Assembly: GCF_000374865.1 (NCBI RefSeq) | Contig: NZ_KB895475.1 | Coordinates: 1 to 34,807 of the forward strand | DNA length: 34,807 nt | From: Arthrobacter sp. 135MFCol5.1 | Lineage (GTDB): Bacteria > Actinomycetota > Actinomycetes > Actinomycetales > Micrococcaceae | Reading direction: 5' to 3' | In this document: piece after piece, positions 15,773 through 24,638 of the stretch | Layout of the letters: each line of letters starts with the position of its first letter | Position numbering within the stretch: the stretch's first letter is position 1 | Made by a program: the position numbers and the translations under genes | The notes under the pieces: generated by a model | Seen by the model: only the letters and a program-made list of their open reading frames with translations | Databases searched by the model: none | Told to the model about the DNA's origin: nothing

Positions 15773-17230
15773 GTGCCCCGCTCCGCCAGGTCATCCGCTG
15801 ATGCCATCAGCGCCCGGCTTCGGGACCTCGAACTCCTCACCAAGGGACCCGCCTGGGCGCTGACGCGTTCGGCGCCGTGGGTGATCGCGGTGCTGCAGGC
15901 TTCCTTCACCCGCACCCGGCCGCAGCTGCCCCTGGAGGAATTCCATGCCGACGTCGACTCGTTCCTTGAGGAGCTGCGGCGCCAGGAACCCGGGCTGGGC
16001 GGAGGGGCCAACGGAAAATCCTTCGGCGACGAGTGGACCCGGCGGCAGTTCCTGACCCGCCGCAACCAGTCGGGCCAGATCGTGTACGAGGTCACCGAAC
16101 CGGCAGCGCGCGTGCTGGCCTTCCTGGACAGCCTCTCCAGCGAACGGTCCACGTTGAACGGTTCCCGGCTGGGCACCCTGCTGGGGGACGTGGAGAAGCT
16201 CGCCAACGAAACCAACCCGGACCAGAGTGCGCGCCTGGAGGCCCTGGAAGAGGAAATCGAGGAGCGGCAGCAGCTCATCGAGGACATCAGCACCGGCGAG
16301 TTCGACGGCCTCCTGGACGATGACGAGGCAGTGGAGGCCGCCGGGAACATCCTGGACCTGGCCGCCAGCCTGCCCGCGGACTACAAGAAGATGCGCGACA
16401 GGATCGAGGAACTGGTGGGCGGCCTGCGCAACCAGATCATTGAGGAGTCGCTGACCAAAGGCGCCACCATGGCGCAGGTGCTGGAGGCGGACAAACGGCT
16501 CCGCCAGAGCCCGGAGGGCCGGACGTTCCGGTCCTTCACCGCCTTCCTGGAGGACCCGCAGCAGCAGCTCCGGTTCCGGTCCGCCATCGGCGAAGTCCTG
16601 AGCCGCCAATTCGCCGACGACCTCTCACCCGAGGACCGGGAGACCCTGAAAAACCTGGTGGCGGAGCTCCGGCAGCAGCACAGCCAGATCCAGCGCATCT
16701 ACGGCAAGCTCAGCGAGAGCCTCAACACGTACGTCCAGAGTGACGATTTCCGCCAGTCGGTCCGGCTCCGGCAGGTGCTGCGGGAGGCGGAGCAGGCCAT
16801 CCGGTCACTGCCGTACGAGCGTGAACGCCCCGGCCTGGTGCCTGGCCCGGTCCTGTACAACGCGGGCTTCGAGTCGCTGTCCATGGTGAAGCTGTTCGAT
16901 CCCGACGAGTTCGCGGCTCCGCCCCGCCTGGCCGATCCCATCGCCTTCACGGACTCGGACCGGGTGCGCTCGCCGAGGACCGGCAAAGCCAAGCCCGCGG
17001 TGGTCCGCGCGGCCATGGCGGGGGCTGCAACGCTCGCTGACGCCTGGCAGCAATTGCCACCCGGGGAGCAGCACATCAACACCATTCGCGCCCTCCTCTC
17101 CGAAGCGCTGCACCGGGGTGCCGACTTCAACCGCGGGGCCTGGGACGGCCTGGACTTCGAACAGATAGACGGTTCCACCCGCAGGGCCTACCTGCCCGTG
17201 GTCACGCTCGCAAAGGATTCAGATGACTGA
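15773..17230 (+). CDS. jetA: Wadjet/MksF-like subunit JetA (DUF3375)
   Basis: 485-residue kleisin-like (MukF/MksF-type) subunit of a bacterial SMC complex. The N-terminal winged-helix-like part (LLTKGPAWALTRSAPWVIAVLQASF, QLPLEEFHADVDSFLEELRR, then WTRRQFLTRRNQ and YEVTEPAARVLAFLDSL) is the DUF3375 signature. A long coiled/helical middle (about 120-320) and a C-terminal domain follow. It would bridge the heads of the JetC ATPase dimer and recruit JetB. The start is GTG at 15773 with AAGGAG five bases upstream; the frame is open 20 codons further but without a site. Its 3' end overlaps jetB by eight bases. Family assignment rests on motifs plus the unmistakable gene order. Confidence 0.93.
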   Translation: MPRSARSSADAISARLRDLELLTKGPAWALTRSAPWVIAVLQASFTRTRPQLPLEEFHADVDSFLEELRRQEPGLGGGANGKSFGDEWTRRQFLTRRNQSGQIVYEVTEPAARVLAFLDSLSSERSTLNGSRLGTLLGDVEKLANETNPDQSARLEALEEEIEERQQLIEDISTGEFDGLLDDDEAVEAAGNILDLAASLPADYKKMRDRIEELVGGLRNQIIEESLTKGATMAQVLEADKRLRQSPEGRTFRSFTAFLEDPQQQLRFRSAIGEVLSRQFADDLSPEDRETLKNLVAELRQQHSQIQRIYGKLSESLNTYVQSDDFRQSVRLRQVLREAEQAIRSLPYERERPGLVPGPVLYNAGFESLSMVKLFDPDEFAAPPRLADPIAFTDSDRVRSPRTGKAKPAVVRAAMAGAATLADAWQQLPPGEQHINTIRALLSEALHRGADFNRGAWDGLDFEQIDGSTRRAYLPVVTLAKDSDD

Positions 17231-18062
17231 GGAAATCACGACACCGCTGGACGAGCCGGTGGCTGAGCCTGTCGAAACCCCGGTGTCGTCGAGCCCCACC
17301 CCCGGAGTGGTCTCCCCCCGGGACACCTTCGTGGACGGCGCAGCCCTGTTCCCCGGCGATACCGGCGTGCTGCCGATGAAGGTGCGGCAGGCGCTGGTCA
17401 AGCTCCTCAAGGGCCCGTACATCGATGGCGGCCGTGACGAGAAGCTGTGGACGGTGCTGCTGGACAACCAGTTGATCCTGCGGAGCCGCCTCTCCGAGCT
17501 GTTCCTCACCCTGCAGCTGGACCATGAGCGGAAGATCGCCGTCCTCCGTCCCGTCGACCCGGAGGTCATCGGCGGCAGCACCCGGTCCAGCATCCTGCGC
17601 CAGCAGCGCGCGCTGAGCCGGGTTGAAACCATCGTCCTGCTCCGGCTCCGGCTGCTCCTGGACCGGCACGTCACCGCCCAGACGGACCCCACCATCACCC
17701 GGGAGGAGATCACGGACCTGGTGGCGCACTACCAGCCGGCGGGCCAGCAGGACGCCCTCCGCGATTCGGATGTGGTGACCCGTGCCATCACCAAGCTCCT
17801 GGCCCGCCAGCTCCTGCTCCCCACGGGCCTGGAGGATGTCTACACCATCTCCAACGCCCTGCCCTTGGCGCTGCCGTTCGAAAACATCGGCGACATCCCG
17901 GCCCACATCGAAGCGCTGGTGGCGGCGTCCGCGGACCAGTCAGGAACTGAACCGCTCCTGGATCTTGACGGCGACGCTGAGACAGGTGCCGAGGATGGAG
18001 CAGAGGACGACGCTGCCAATGGTGACGAGGCGTCCGAAACCACGAATGAGGTGACCAAGTGA
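17223..18062 (+). CDS. jetB: Wadjet/MksE-like subunit JetB (DUF4194)
   Basis: 279-residue MukE/MksE-like subunit (DUF4194). The conserved region runs from about 40 to 240: LPMKVRQALVKLLKGPYIDG, LFLTLQLDHERKIAVLRPV, and LSRVETIVLLRLRLLLDRHV with tandem winged helices. ITKLLARQLLLPTGLEDVYTISNALPLALPFENI is the usual end of the domain. The N-terminal 35 residues and the acidic C-terminal tail (about 240-279, D/E-rich) look disordered. It overlaps jetA by eight bases and jetC by four (GTGA). AAAGG precedes the ATG. It would bind the kleisin JetA and help form the DNA-holding compartment. Confidence 0.93.
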   Translation: MTEEITTPLDEPVAEPVETPVSSSPTPGVVSPRDTFVDGAALFPGDTGVLPMKVRQALVKLLKGPYIDGGRDEKLWTVLLDNQLILRSRLSELFLTLQLDHERKIAVLRPVDPEVIGGSTRSSILRQQRALSRVETIVLLRLRLLLDRHVTAQTDPTITREEITDLVAHYQPAGQQDALRDSDVVTRAITKLLARQLLLPTGLEDVYTISNALPLALPFENIGDIPAHIEALVAASADQSGTEPLLDLDGDAETGAEDGAEDDAANGDEASETTNEVTK

Positions 18063-21000
18063 CCATCGCAAGCATGCTCCCGCTCGGGGACGTGACCAAC
18101 CCGGGCCAGATGCGGCTTGCCTTGGTGCAGGTGGTCAACTGGGGGACGTTCCACGGCGCGCACACCATGCATGTGGACCGGAACGGCACCTTGCTGACGG
18201 GTAACTCCGGCGTGGGCAAGTCGACGTTGTTCGATGCCATGTTGCGGGTGTTCGATGCGCGGCCGCGGTCCAACGAGGCGGCGGCGCAGCGTTCGGGCGG
18301 TGCGGTGGAGGACAAGCGCACCACCTTCACCTATATGCGCGGCAAGGTGGGGGACAAGGCCGTGGGGGACGGCTCGGCGAGTGCGTTCCAGCGCCCGGGT
18401 GCCACCTGGTCCGCCGTCGCGCTGACGTTCGACAACGCCGCCGGCACCAGGGTGACGGTCTCGGCGCTGTTCGACCTGCCCAAGAACGGGACCGAGTCCA
18501 GCGTGGGCCGGTTCTACCTGATTGACAACGTGCCGCTGGACCTGGAAGCCGTGGAAGGCATCGCGGACAAGCGCTTCACCAAGGGCGCACTGGAAACGAT
18601 CTTCCCGCACGCGCAGGTGTTCGATGTCCACAAGGCGTTCGCTGAACGCTTCCGCCGGCTGCTGGGAATCAGCTCGGACCAGGCGCTGCCTTTGCTGCGC
18701 GTCATCCAGGCGGGGAAAGGGCTGGGCGGCAGCGTCAACACGTTTTTCCGCGACCAGGTGCTGGATGCCCCTGCAACATTGGCCGCCGCGGATGACGTGG
18801 TGGAGGAGTTCAGCAACCTGATGTCCATCCGCCAGCGGCTGGAGGACGTCCGGCAGCAGCGCGACCAGCTGGCCCCGGTGCCGGGACTGAACCGTGAATA
18901 CGCGCAGTCCCTGCTGGACGCGAACCGGCTGAGGGACCTTGTGGGGGAGGAGTTCGAGGCCTACAAGCAGAAGCTGGCGGTCGAGGTCCACCAGAAAACC
19001 TTGGTCCGGTTCCGTGAGCTGGCGCAGGCGAAGGCCAAGGAGCTCGGCGCCGAACGTGCGGTCCGTGACGGCCTGGCCAAGGAACTGCGGCAACTCGAAA
19101 CCGATTACAACAACCAGGGCGGCAACGCCATCTCGGCGATCGAGCAGTCCCTGGAGAACGCCCGGGTGGGGCTGAAGCTTCGCCGCCAAGTGGAAGAGGC
19201 GGCCCAGCAGGCGTTGTCCGACGCCGGGCTGCGGCTTGAGTGGAGCGCGGCCGGCTGGGAGCAGGCGCACGAACAGGCGGCGGCGAGGTCGGCCGAGCTG
19301 AAGGACGATTCACAGGCCCTGCAGGAGCTCCGGTTCGAGGCGTTCGACGCCCATGCCACCCGCAAACGGGAGCTTGCGGCCGCCGAGCAGGAACTCCTGT
19401 CGCTGAAAACGCGCAAATCCCTTCTGCCGCCGTCGAGCATTGAAAACCGCGCCGCGATCGCCGCCGCCACGGGGATCCCGGAGGACCGGATGCCGTTCGC
19501 AGGCGAGCTCATGGACCTCGCCGAAGGCGAGGAGCGGTGGCGCCCGGCAGCGGAGCGCGCGCTCCGGAGCCTGGCCACCACCCTGCTGGTGCCGGGGGAG
19601 CACTTCGGTGCCGTGACCCGGTACCTCAACGACCATAACGTCCGCGGCGCGTTGCGGGCGGTGGACGTCTCCAAGCCGCTGGCAGGCGGCGCGCTCGCCG
19701 TGGAGGACGTGCGCGCCGGCGACCTGCTGGCCAAGCTGGACATCCTCGCCGCCGGTGCGGTGGCCGAGGCCGGCGAATGGGTCCGCGAGCGGATCGCACT
19801 GGACTTTGCCTACCCGTGCGTCGAGGATCCGGACGAACTCGCAGCCCTGGAGAAGGGCCTGAGCCTGGGCGGCGTGGTCAAGCGGAACCGGCACACGGTG
19901 GAGAAGGACGACCGCTTCACCAGCCGCCAGGACTACGTGCTCGGTTTCGACAACGCCGCCAAGCTCGAACTGGTTGCCGGCCAGGTGGAGTATCTCCGGC
20001 AGGAAGTGGCCAAGGCCGCAGAACTGGCCCAGAACCGCGAGGACTCGCACCAGGGCATGAGCCGCCAGCTCGATGCCCTGCGCCGCATCGCCGAGGACGA
20101 CCGCCCGTGGGAACAAGTGTCCGCGGCTGTCGCGGCGGACGAGCTCGCCCGGATCGAGCAGCGGCTCAAGGATGCCCTGGCCGCCCAAGCGGACCTGGAA
20201 CCGCTCCGCGCCACCATCGAGGAGGTCCGGCAGAAACACCAGTCCAGCACCGAGTCGGCAGCAGTCCTGCAAAGCGAATACAAGGCCCTGGACCGCCAGC
20301 TGACGGGCGCGGACGCGCTGCTCGAAGCCGCGCGCGTCCGCCTGGCCCAGGCACCGCCGTCGGACGCCACTGAGGCAGCGCTCGAACCGCACTTCGCGGA
20401 ATTTGGCGACGTGACCGAAATGCATGAACTGGACAACCTGGCCAACCGGGTACGGACGGCCCTGCTGGGCGAACTGCACGCAGCCGAGTCGCGGGGACAG
20501 GCCACGGCCGAGCGCCTCACCCGCATCTTCGAGGGCTTCGTCCGGGAGTGGGGCAGCGCCATTTCTGCCGACCACGGAACCAGCATTGGCGCCGCCAGCG
20601 AGTTTGAGTCCCGCTACCACGCGATCGTGAATGACGGCCTGCCCGCGCAGGAGGCCGAGTTCCGGCAGTTCTTCAACCAGCGCACGCACGAGTCCTTCAG
20701 CACCCTGCTGCACCTTCTCGACGAGGAACGGCGCTCCATCACCAGCCGCATCCTCCCGCTGAACGGCATCCTGTCCCAGGTCAACTTCCATGAGGGCAGC
20801 TACCTGGAACTGGACATCAAACAGACGCTGCCGCCCACTGCCAAGCAGTTCAAGGACGCCATCCAGAACGCGCTGAAGGCACGGCACACCCGGCCCGCGA
20901 AGGCGGAGGCAGGCCGCTCAGACGGTTCCGGTCCGGACAGGGACGACGACGCCGAGCTCACCGCCCGCTACAAGTCCCTGGAGACCTTGGTCAAGCGGCT

Positions 21001-21538
21001 GGGGTCGCAGGCGCCGGAGGACCGGCGCTGGCGCGCCGAGGTCCTGGACGTCCGCGGCCACCTGTTCATCCAGTGCAAGGAACACCGCGAAGTCGCCGCC
21101 CCCACCTCGGGAAAGAAGGGCGGCAGCAGGAAGACAGAAGTGTTCATGCACGCCGACACCGGATCGATGTCCGGTGGCGAGCGGCAGCGGTTCACGGCGT
21201 TCATCATGGCCGCCGCCCTGAGCTACCAGCTGGGAATTGCCGAGCAGGGTTTCACCACCTACGGCACGGTGATGATGGACGAGGCCTTCGTGCTCGCGTC
21301 CGAGGAGTTCGCCGGAGCCGGGATCAAGGCGCTGCACGAATTCGGGTTTCAGCTGCTGCTGGCTGCGCCCGAAAATGTGATCGACCTGTCCCGGCACCTG
21401 GGCTCCGTGACCGAAATCCTGCGTGACAAACGCACCAACCGTTCCGGCGTCTTGACCGCACCGGTCATCCGCCCCCGCCCGGGGGAAGAAGGCGCCTGGC
21501 GGTCCGAGGCGAACCCGGTGGATATTGTCCTGCGGTAA
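18059..21538 (+). CDS. jetC: SMC-like ATPase JetC (MukB/MksB-type)
   Basis: 1159-residue DNA-loop-extruding ATPase. The Walker A GNSGVGKST is at 48-56, and two long coiled-coil arms (about 270-460 and 640-800) flank a hinge-like segment (about 480-620, LPPSSIENRAAIAAATGIPE...). The ABC signature SMSGGERQRF is at 1036-1045 and Walker B TVMMDEAF at about 1070-1077, with D1074/E1075. LPLGDVTNPGQMRLALVQVVNWGTF is the typical N-terminus. It starts at a GTG overlapping the jetB stop. Relatives in Wadjet systems extrude and cut plasmid DNA together with the JetD nuclease. Here no jetD follows: 60 bases downstream is an opposite-strand FBP gene. All catalytic motifs look intact. Confidence 0.95.
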   Translation: MTIASMLPLGDVTNPGQMRLALVQVVNWGTFHGAHTMHVDRNGTLLTGNSGVGKSTLFDAMLRVFDARPRSNEAAAQRSGGAVEDKRTTFTYMRGKVGDKAVGDGSASAFQRPGATWSAVALTFDNAAGTRVTVSALFDLPKNGTESSVGRFYLIDNVPLDLEAVEGIADKRFTKGALETIFPHAQVFDVHKAFAERFRRLLGISSDQALPLLRVIQAGKGLGGSVNTFFRDQVLDAPATLAAADDVVEEFSNLMSIRQRLEDVRQQRDQLAPVPGLNREYAQSLLDANRLRDLVGEEFEAYKQKLAVEVHQKTLVRFRELAQAKAKELGAERAVRDGLAKELRQLETDYNNQGGNAISAIEQSLENARVGLKLRRQVEEAAQQALSDAGLRLEWSAAGWEQAHEQAAARSAELKDDSQALQELRFEAFDAHATRKRELAAAEQELLSLKTRKSLLPPSSIENRAAIAAATGIPEDRMPFAGELMDLAEGEERWRPAAERALRSLATTLLVPGEHFGAVTRYLNDHNVRGALRAVDVSKPLAGGALAVEDVRAGDLLAKLDILAAGAVAEAGEWVRERIALDFAYPCVEDPDELAALEKGLSLGGVVKRNRHTVEKDDRFTSRQDYVLGFDNAAKLELVAGQVEYLRQEVAKAAELAQNREDSHQGMSRQLDALRRIAEDDRPWEQVSAAVAADELARIEQRLKDALAAQADLEPLRATIEEVRQKHQSSTESAAVLQSEYKALDRQLTGADALLEAARVRLAQAPPSDATEAALEPHFAEFGDVTEMHELDNLANRVRTALLGELHAAESRGQATAERLTRIFEGFVREWGSAISADHGTSIGAASEFESRYHAIVNDGLPAQEAEFRQFFNQRTHESFSTLLHLLDEERRSITSRILPLNGILSQVNFHEGSYLELDIKQTLPPTAKQFKDAIQNALKARHTRPAKAEAGRSDGSGPDRDDDAELTARYKSLETLVKRLGSQAPEDRRWRAEVLDVRGHLFIQCKEHREVAAPTSGKKGGSRKTEVFMHADTGSMSGGERQRFTAFIMAAALSYQLGIAEQGFTTYGTVMMDEAFVLASEEFAGAGIKALHEFGFQLLLAAPENVIDLSRHLGSVTEILRDKRTNRSGVLTAPVIRPRPGEEGAWRSEANPVDIVLR

Positions 21539-21555
21539 CCGGCACCACATGGAGT

Positions 21556-21609
21556 GCGCCGGTTACCTGGACTGCACTGGTTACTTGGGCTGCACTGGCT
21601 ACTTGGACT
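21556..21609. repeat. Three 18-bp tandem repeats
   Basis: Units 21556-21573, 21574-21591 and 21592-21609 share the form GC(A/G)C(T/C)GG(T/C)TAC(T/C)TGG(A/G)CT. Units 1 and 3 end GGACT and unit 2 ends GGGCT. They fill the jetC-fbp gap and run 11 bases into the last codons of the fbp-like gene. Confidence 0.85.
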
Positions 21610-22093
21610 GAACCCTGGCCAGGAACTGGGCCGTGCGGTCCTGCAGCCCCTGGATTTGGCGCTGCACGACGACGGCGGGGTCCGGGTTGATCTCGTTGGC
21701 CGGCGGTTCCCTGCGGACGTTGCCGCAGCAGAGGAAGTCGGCGCAGATCAGGGTGCCGACGGTGTTGCCGTCGCGCCCCGACTGGCCCGAGCGCTTGGCG
21801 ACCCAGAGCAGGACGTCCTCCTTGGAGAAGACGTCCCGGCAGAGTTCGCACAACACGGAACGGTTCTTCCGGACGCCTCCCTCGGGGGCCCGGAGCATGA
21901 TTCCGGTGAGGCCTTTCGGACCGGGGACCACCAGGTAACCGCGCAGCGGCATCTTTCCGTCCCGCCAGCCCAGGAACTCAAGGCTGTCCCAGTCGAGGGA
22001 ATCGAAGTTTTTGGGCAGCGTCAGTTTCGCCGCTTCCGAGCGGCTGGCGTTGACGAAGGATGAGCGGATTTGCTGGGGCGTGACTGATTGCAT
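21599..22093 (-). CDS. FBP-domain (FusB-like, EF-G-binding type) zinc protein
   Basis: 164 residues. The family is the FBP_C/FusB-type fold, whose best known members bind elongation factor G and rescue it from fusidic acid. A four-cysteine zinc finger is visible: C82-x2-C85 (VLCELCRDVF) and C117 with C122/C123 (LICADFLCCGN). The region before it (LGWRDGKMPLRGYLVVPGPKGLTGIMLR) is the usual beta-sheet. The frame is open far upstream, but the ATG at 22093 (MQSVTPQQIRSSFVNAS) is the natural start, with only a weak GAAAG ribosome binding site. Its 3' end runs into the 18-bp repeats. The role in translation is by family analogy; it is not evidence for antibiotic resistance. Confidence 0.82.
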   Translation of the reverse strand: MQSVTPQQIRSSFVNASRSEAAKLTLPKNFDSLDWDSLEFLGWRDGKMPLRGYLVVPGPKGLTGIMLRAPEGGVRKNRSVLCELCRDVFSKEDVLLWVAKRSGQSGRDGNTVGTLICADFLCCGNVRREPPANEINPDPAVVVQRQIQGLQDRTAQFLARVQSK

Positions 22094-22456
22094 GGCTGAA
22101 CTTTCGTAGCAGTGGGCGGCCCGGATCCGGGCCAAGGTAACAGGGAAGTCAGTCAGTCTCCGCGGAGCAGGCCAAAGCGGCCACCCCGCTCTCCATGGCA
22201 GCGGCGGCCGTGATAGCCCTCTGCATGCGCATTTCCTGTTGTCCTGTCCGATGTTCAGCGTCTGTTCAGCGTTCCGGGCGGCTTCGTCCGGCCCGGCAAG
22301 GCCATCCTGCCAAATTGGGAGCCAACTGTCCAAGGAACGGCACGTGGATGTGGCGTTGGTCACCCAACCGGGATTAGGTGACAAAAATGTTGCGTAATGA
22401 TGATTTGCATAGGTTAGCCTTACTTAAGTTTTCATCCGCCCCCTTGAAGGAGCCCC
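22094..22456. other. Intergenic region between fbp-like gene and siderophore operon
   Basis: 363 gene-free bases that should carry divergent promoters. The right end is locally AT-rich and contains the iron-box at 22409-22427. TGTTCAGCGT occurs twice as direct repeats with an 11-base period (22252-22261 and 22263-22272). Confidence 0.6.
22409..22427. promoter_or_regulatory. DtxR/IdeR-type iron box
   Basis: The 19 bases match the actinobacterial iron-regulator consensus TTAGGTTAGGCTAACCTAA at 15 of 19 positions by eye. The site lies 30 bases before the start of the siderophore-binding lipoprotein, where bound repressor with ferrous iron would block transcription. Confidence 0.8.
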
Positions 22457-23545
22457 GTGACGTCCCCCCTTTTCCCTGGTCCCCTCCCCACCCGCCGGAG
22501 CCTCTTCTCCTCCACCGGTAAAGCGGCAGCCATCCTCGCCGCAGCTGCGCTCACGCTCTCTGGCTGCTCCACCGGCCCCGCCGCCTCCGTAACCGCCGCC
22601 ACCAGCGCCAGCGGCAGCACGGCGTTCCCGGTCACCATCGAGCACGTGTTCGGCAGCACCACCATCGAGAAGCAGCCCACCCGGGTGGCGACGGTCTCCT
22701 GGGTAAACGACGACGTCGCCATCGCCCTGGGCGTGGTGCCCGTCGGCGTCCCCAAGAACGAATGGGGCGGCAACAGCAAAGGCTCCACCCCGTGGAAGGA
22801 CGCCGCCCTGGAAAAACTGGGTGCGGGATTCGGTTCGGCCAAAGCGCCGGTCCAGTACTCCGAAGCCGACGGCATCAACTTCACCGAGATCGCCAAGCTC
22901 AGCCCCGACGTCATCCTCGCCGCCTACTCGGGCCTCACCGAGGAGGACTACAAGAAGCTCAGCGAGATCGCCCCCGTGGTGGCCCACCCCCAGGTGGCGT
23001 ACGGGACCTCCTGGCAGGACTCAACCACCATCATCGGCAAAGCCTTGGGCAAGGAAGCGCAGGCAGCACAACTGGTGGCGGACACCGAAGCCACCGTCAA
23101 GGACAAGGTCGCCAAGTACCCGCAGATCGCCGGCAAGAGCTTCATCTACGGCAACCTCGAGCCCGCCAAGGGTGACGGCGTGAACGTCTACACGGCCAAC
23201 GACAACCGTCCCCGGTTCCTCACCGAAATCGGCATGACCCTGGCACCGGTGGTGGCAGAGAACTCCAAGGGCTCCAAGGAGTTCTACATCCCGTGGTCCG
23301 CGGAAAAAGCCAACGAGCTGGCCTCTGACATCTTCGTCACCTGGGTCCCCGACGCGTCCACCACGGACGCCATCAAGGCCGACCCCCTGCTGGGCCAGAT
23401 CCCCGCCATCAAAAACGGCGCCCTGGTGGCCGATTCGGACAACACCCTGACCCTTTCCATCTCGGCATCCTCGCCGCTGAGCCTGCCGTGGTCCCTGGAC
23501 ACCTTCCTGCCGCAGCTCGCCGGCGCAGCGGATGCAGTGAAGTAG
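22457..23545 (+). CDS. Iron-siderophore ABC transporter substrate-binding lipoprotein
   Basis: 362-residue periplasmic-binding protein of the FepB/FhuD (helical-backbone) class, anchored outside the membrane. An N-terminal RRSLFSSTGKAAAILAAAALTLSGC ends in the lipobox LSGC with C37 as the lipidated residue; the twin arginines make Tat export possible. HVFGSTTIEKQPTRVATVSW, LSPDVILAAYSG and ADNTLTLSISASSPLSLPWSLD-like segments are typical of Fe3+-siderophore binders. The start is GTG at 22457, with AAGGAG four bases upstream. It is the first gene of the uptake operon. The siderophore it binds cannot be told from sequence. Confidence 0.92.
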   Translation: MTSPLFPGPLPTRRSLFSSTGKAAAILAAAALTLSGCSTGPAASVTAATSASGSTAFPVTIEHVFGSTTIEKQPTRVATVSWVNDDVAIALGVVPVGVPKNEWGGNSKGSTPWKDAALEKLGAGFGSAKAPVQYSEADGINFTEIAKLSPDVILAAYSGLTEEDYKKLSEIAPVVAHPQVAYGTSWQDSTTIIGKALGKEAQAAQLVADTEATVKDKVAKYPQIAGKSFIYGNLEPAKGDGVNVYTANDNRPRFLTEIGMTLAPVVAENSKGSKEFYIPWSAEKANELASDIFVTWVPDASTTDAIKADPLLGQIPAIKNGALVADSDNTLTLSISASSPLSLPWSLDTFLPQLAGAADAVK

Positions 23546-23555
23546 GTCCAGCGCC

Positions 23556-24638
23556 ATGAGTACGACGACGGCACGTCCCGCGGCGGACACCGGCACCCGG
23601 GTGCCGGCCCGGGCGTCGGCCGCTCCCCTCCGCGGCAACGCCCCGGAAAGGAAGCACGCCGCCTGGCTGGCTGCCGCCGTCGTCGTGCTGGTACTCATGG
23701 CCGGGGCGTCGCTGGCGGTGGGTGCCCGGGATGTTCCACTCGGCACGGTGTGGCAGGCGCTGGCAGCGTTCGATCCCGCGAACGGGGACCATGCCGTGGT
23801 CCAGGCGCGGATTCCGCGGACTGTCCTTGGCCTGCTGGCCGGCGGCGCCCTGGGGCTGGCCGGCGCGGCCATGCAGGGAGTTGCCCGCAACCCGCTGGCC
23901 GATCCCGGCATCATCGGCGTCAACGCCGGTGCAGCCCTGGCGGTGGTGACCGGCATCTACGTCTTCGGCGTAACCGGCTTTTCCGGATACATCTGGTTCG
24001 CCTTCATCGGCGCCGCAACCGCCGCCGTCCTGGTGTATCTCATCGCATCGCTGGGCCGGGAAGGCGCCACGCCGGTCAAGCTCGCGCTTGCGGGGGCTGC
24101 CCTGAGCGCCGGGCTCTCCTCCCTCATGAACGTCATCCTGGTCTCCAGCCAGGACACCCTGGACAGGTTCCGGTTCTGGCAGGTCGGCGGAATCGCCGGC
24201 AGGGACTGGTCCGTGCTGCTTCCCGGCCTGCCCTTTTTGGCCGCAGGCGCACTCATTGTGCTGTTGAGCGGCAGGATCCTCAACAGCCTGGCCCTGGGCG
24301 ACGACACTGCCCGCGGGCTTGGACAGCGTGTTGGCGCCGCCCGTGCCGTGACCGCACTGGGAATCGTCCTGCTGTGCGGTACGGCCACGGCTTTGGCGGG
24401 ACCCATCGGCTTCGTCGGCCTGGTGGTGCCGCACGCCGTCCGTTTCCTCACCGGTCCGGACTACCGCTGGATCCTTCCCTTCTCCCTGGTGGCCGCTCCG
24501 GCGCTGCTGCTCGCGGCAGACATCATCGGGCGCGTGGTGCTGCTACCCGGCGAGGTCCCGGCCGGCATCATGACAGCCCTCGTCGGCGCCCCGGTCTTCG
24601 TCTGGCTGATCCGCCGCGGGAAGGGAGCCGGGCTGTGA
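23556..24638 (+). CDS. Iron-siderophore ABC transporter permease (FecCD family) 1
   Basis: 360-residue membrane subunit with about nine or ten helices. The family signatures are LGLAGAAMQGVARNPLADPGIIGVNAGAA (about 105-133) and GPIGFVGLVVPHAVRFLTGPDYR (about 280-302), the latter containing the coupling-helix region that contacts the ATPase. The N-terminal about 40 residues are a Pro/Ala-rich cytoplasmic extension. The ATG at 23556 follows the lipoprotein stop by 10 bases. The stop overlaps the next permease (GTGA). The two permeases are expected to form a heterodimer. Confidence 0.94.
   Translation: MSTTTARPAADTGTRVPARASAAPLRGNAPERKHAAWLAAAVVVLVLMAGASLAVGARDVPLGTVWQALAAFDPANGDHAVVQARIPRTVLGLLAGGALGLAGAAMQGVARNPLADPGIIGVNAGAALAVVTGIYVFGVTGFSGYIWFAFIGAATAAVLVYLIASLGREGATPVKLALAGAALSAGLSSLMNVILVSSQDTLDRFRFWQVGGIAGRDWSVLLPGLPFLAAGALIVLLSGRILNSLALGDDTARGLGQRVGAARAVTALGIVLLCGTATALAGPIGFVGLVVPHAVRFLTGPDYRWILPFSLVAAPALLLAADIIGRVVLLPGEVPAGIMTALVGAPVFVWLIRRGKGAGL

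Noticed and set aside
19310..20887. 525-codon minus-strand frame inside jetC
   Set aside because: It is antisense to an intact SMC ATPase, has no recognisable domain, and is explained by high-GC codon use.
21539..22093. Possible jetD downstream of jetC
   Set aside because: The only gene here is on the other strand and is a 164-residue FBP/FusB-like zinc protein, with no resemblance to the JetD nuclease.
23750..24634. Upstream extension of permease 2 into permease 1 (apparent 634-residue protein)
   Set aside because: The first part is permease 1 read in the wrong frame; the GTG at 24635 has a perfect ribosome binding site and gives the normal FecCD length.
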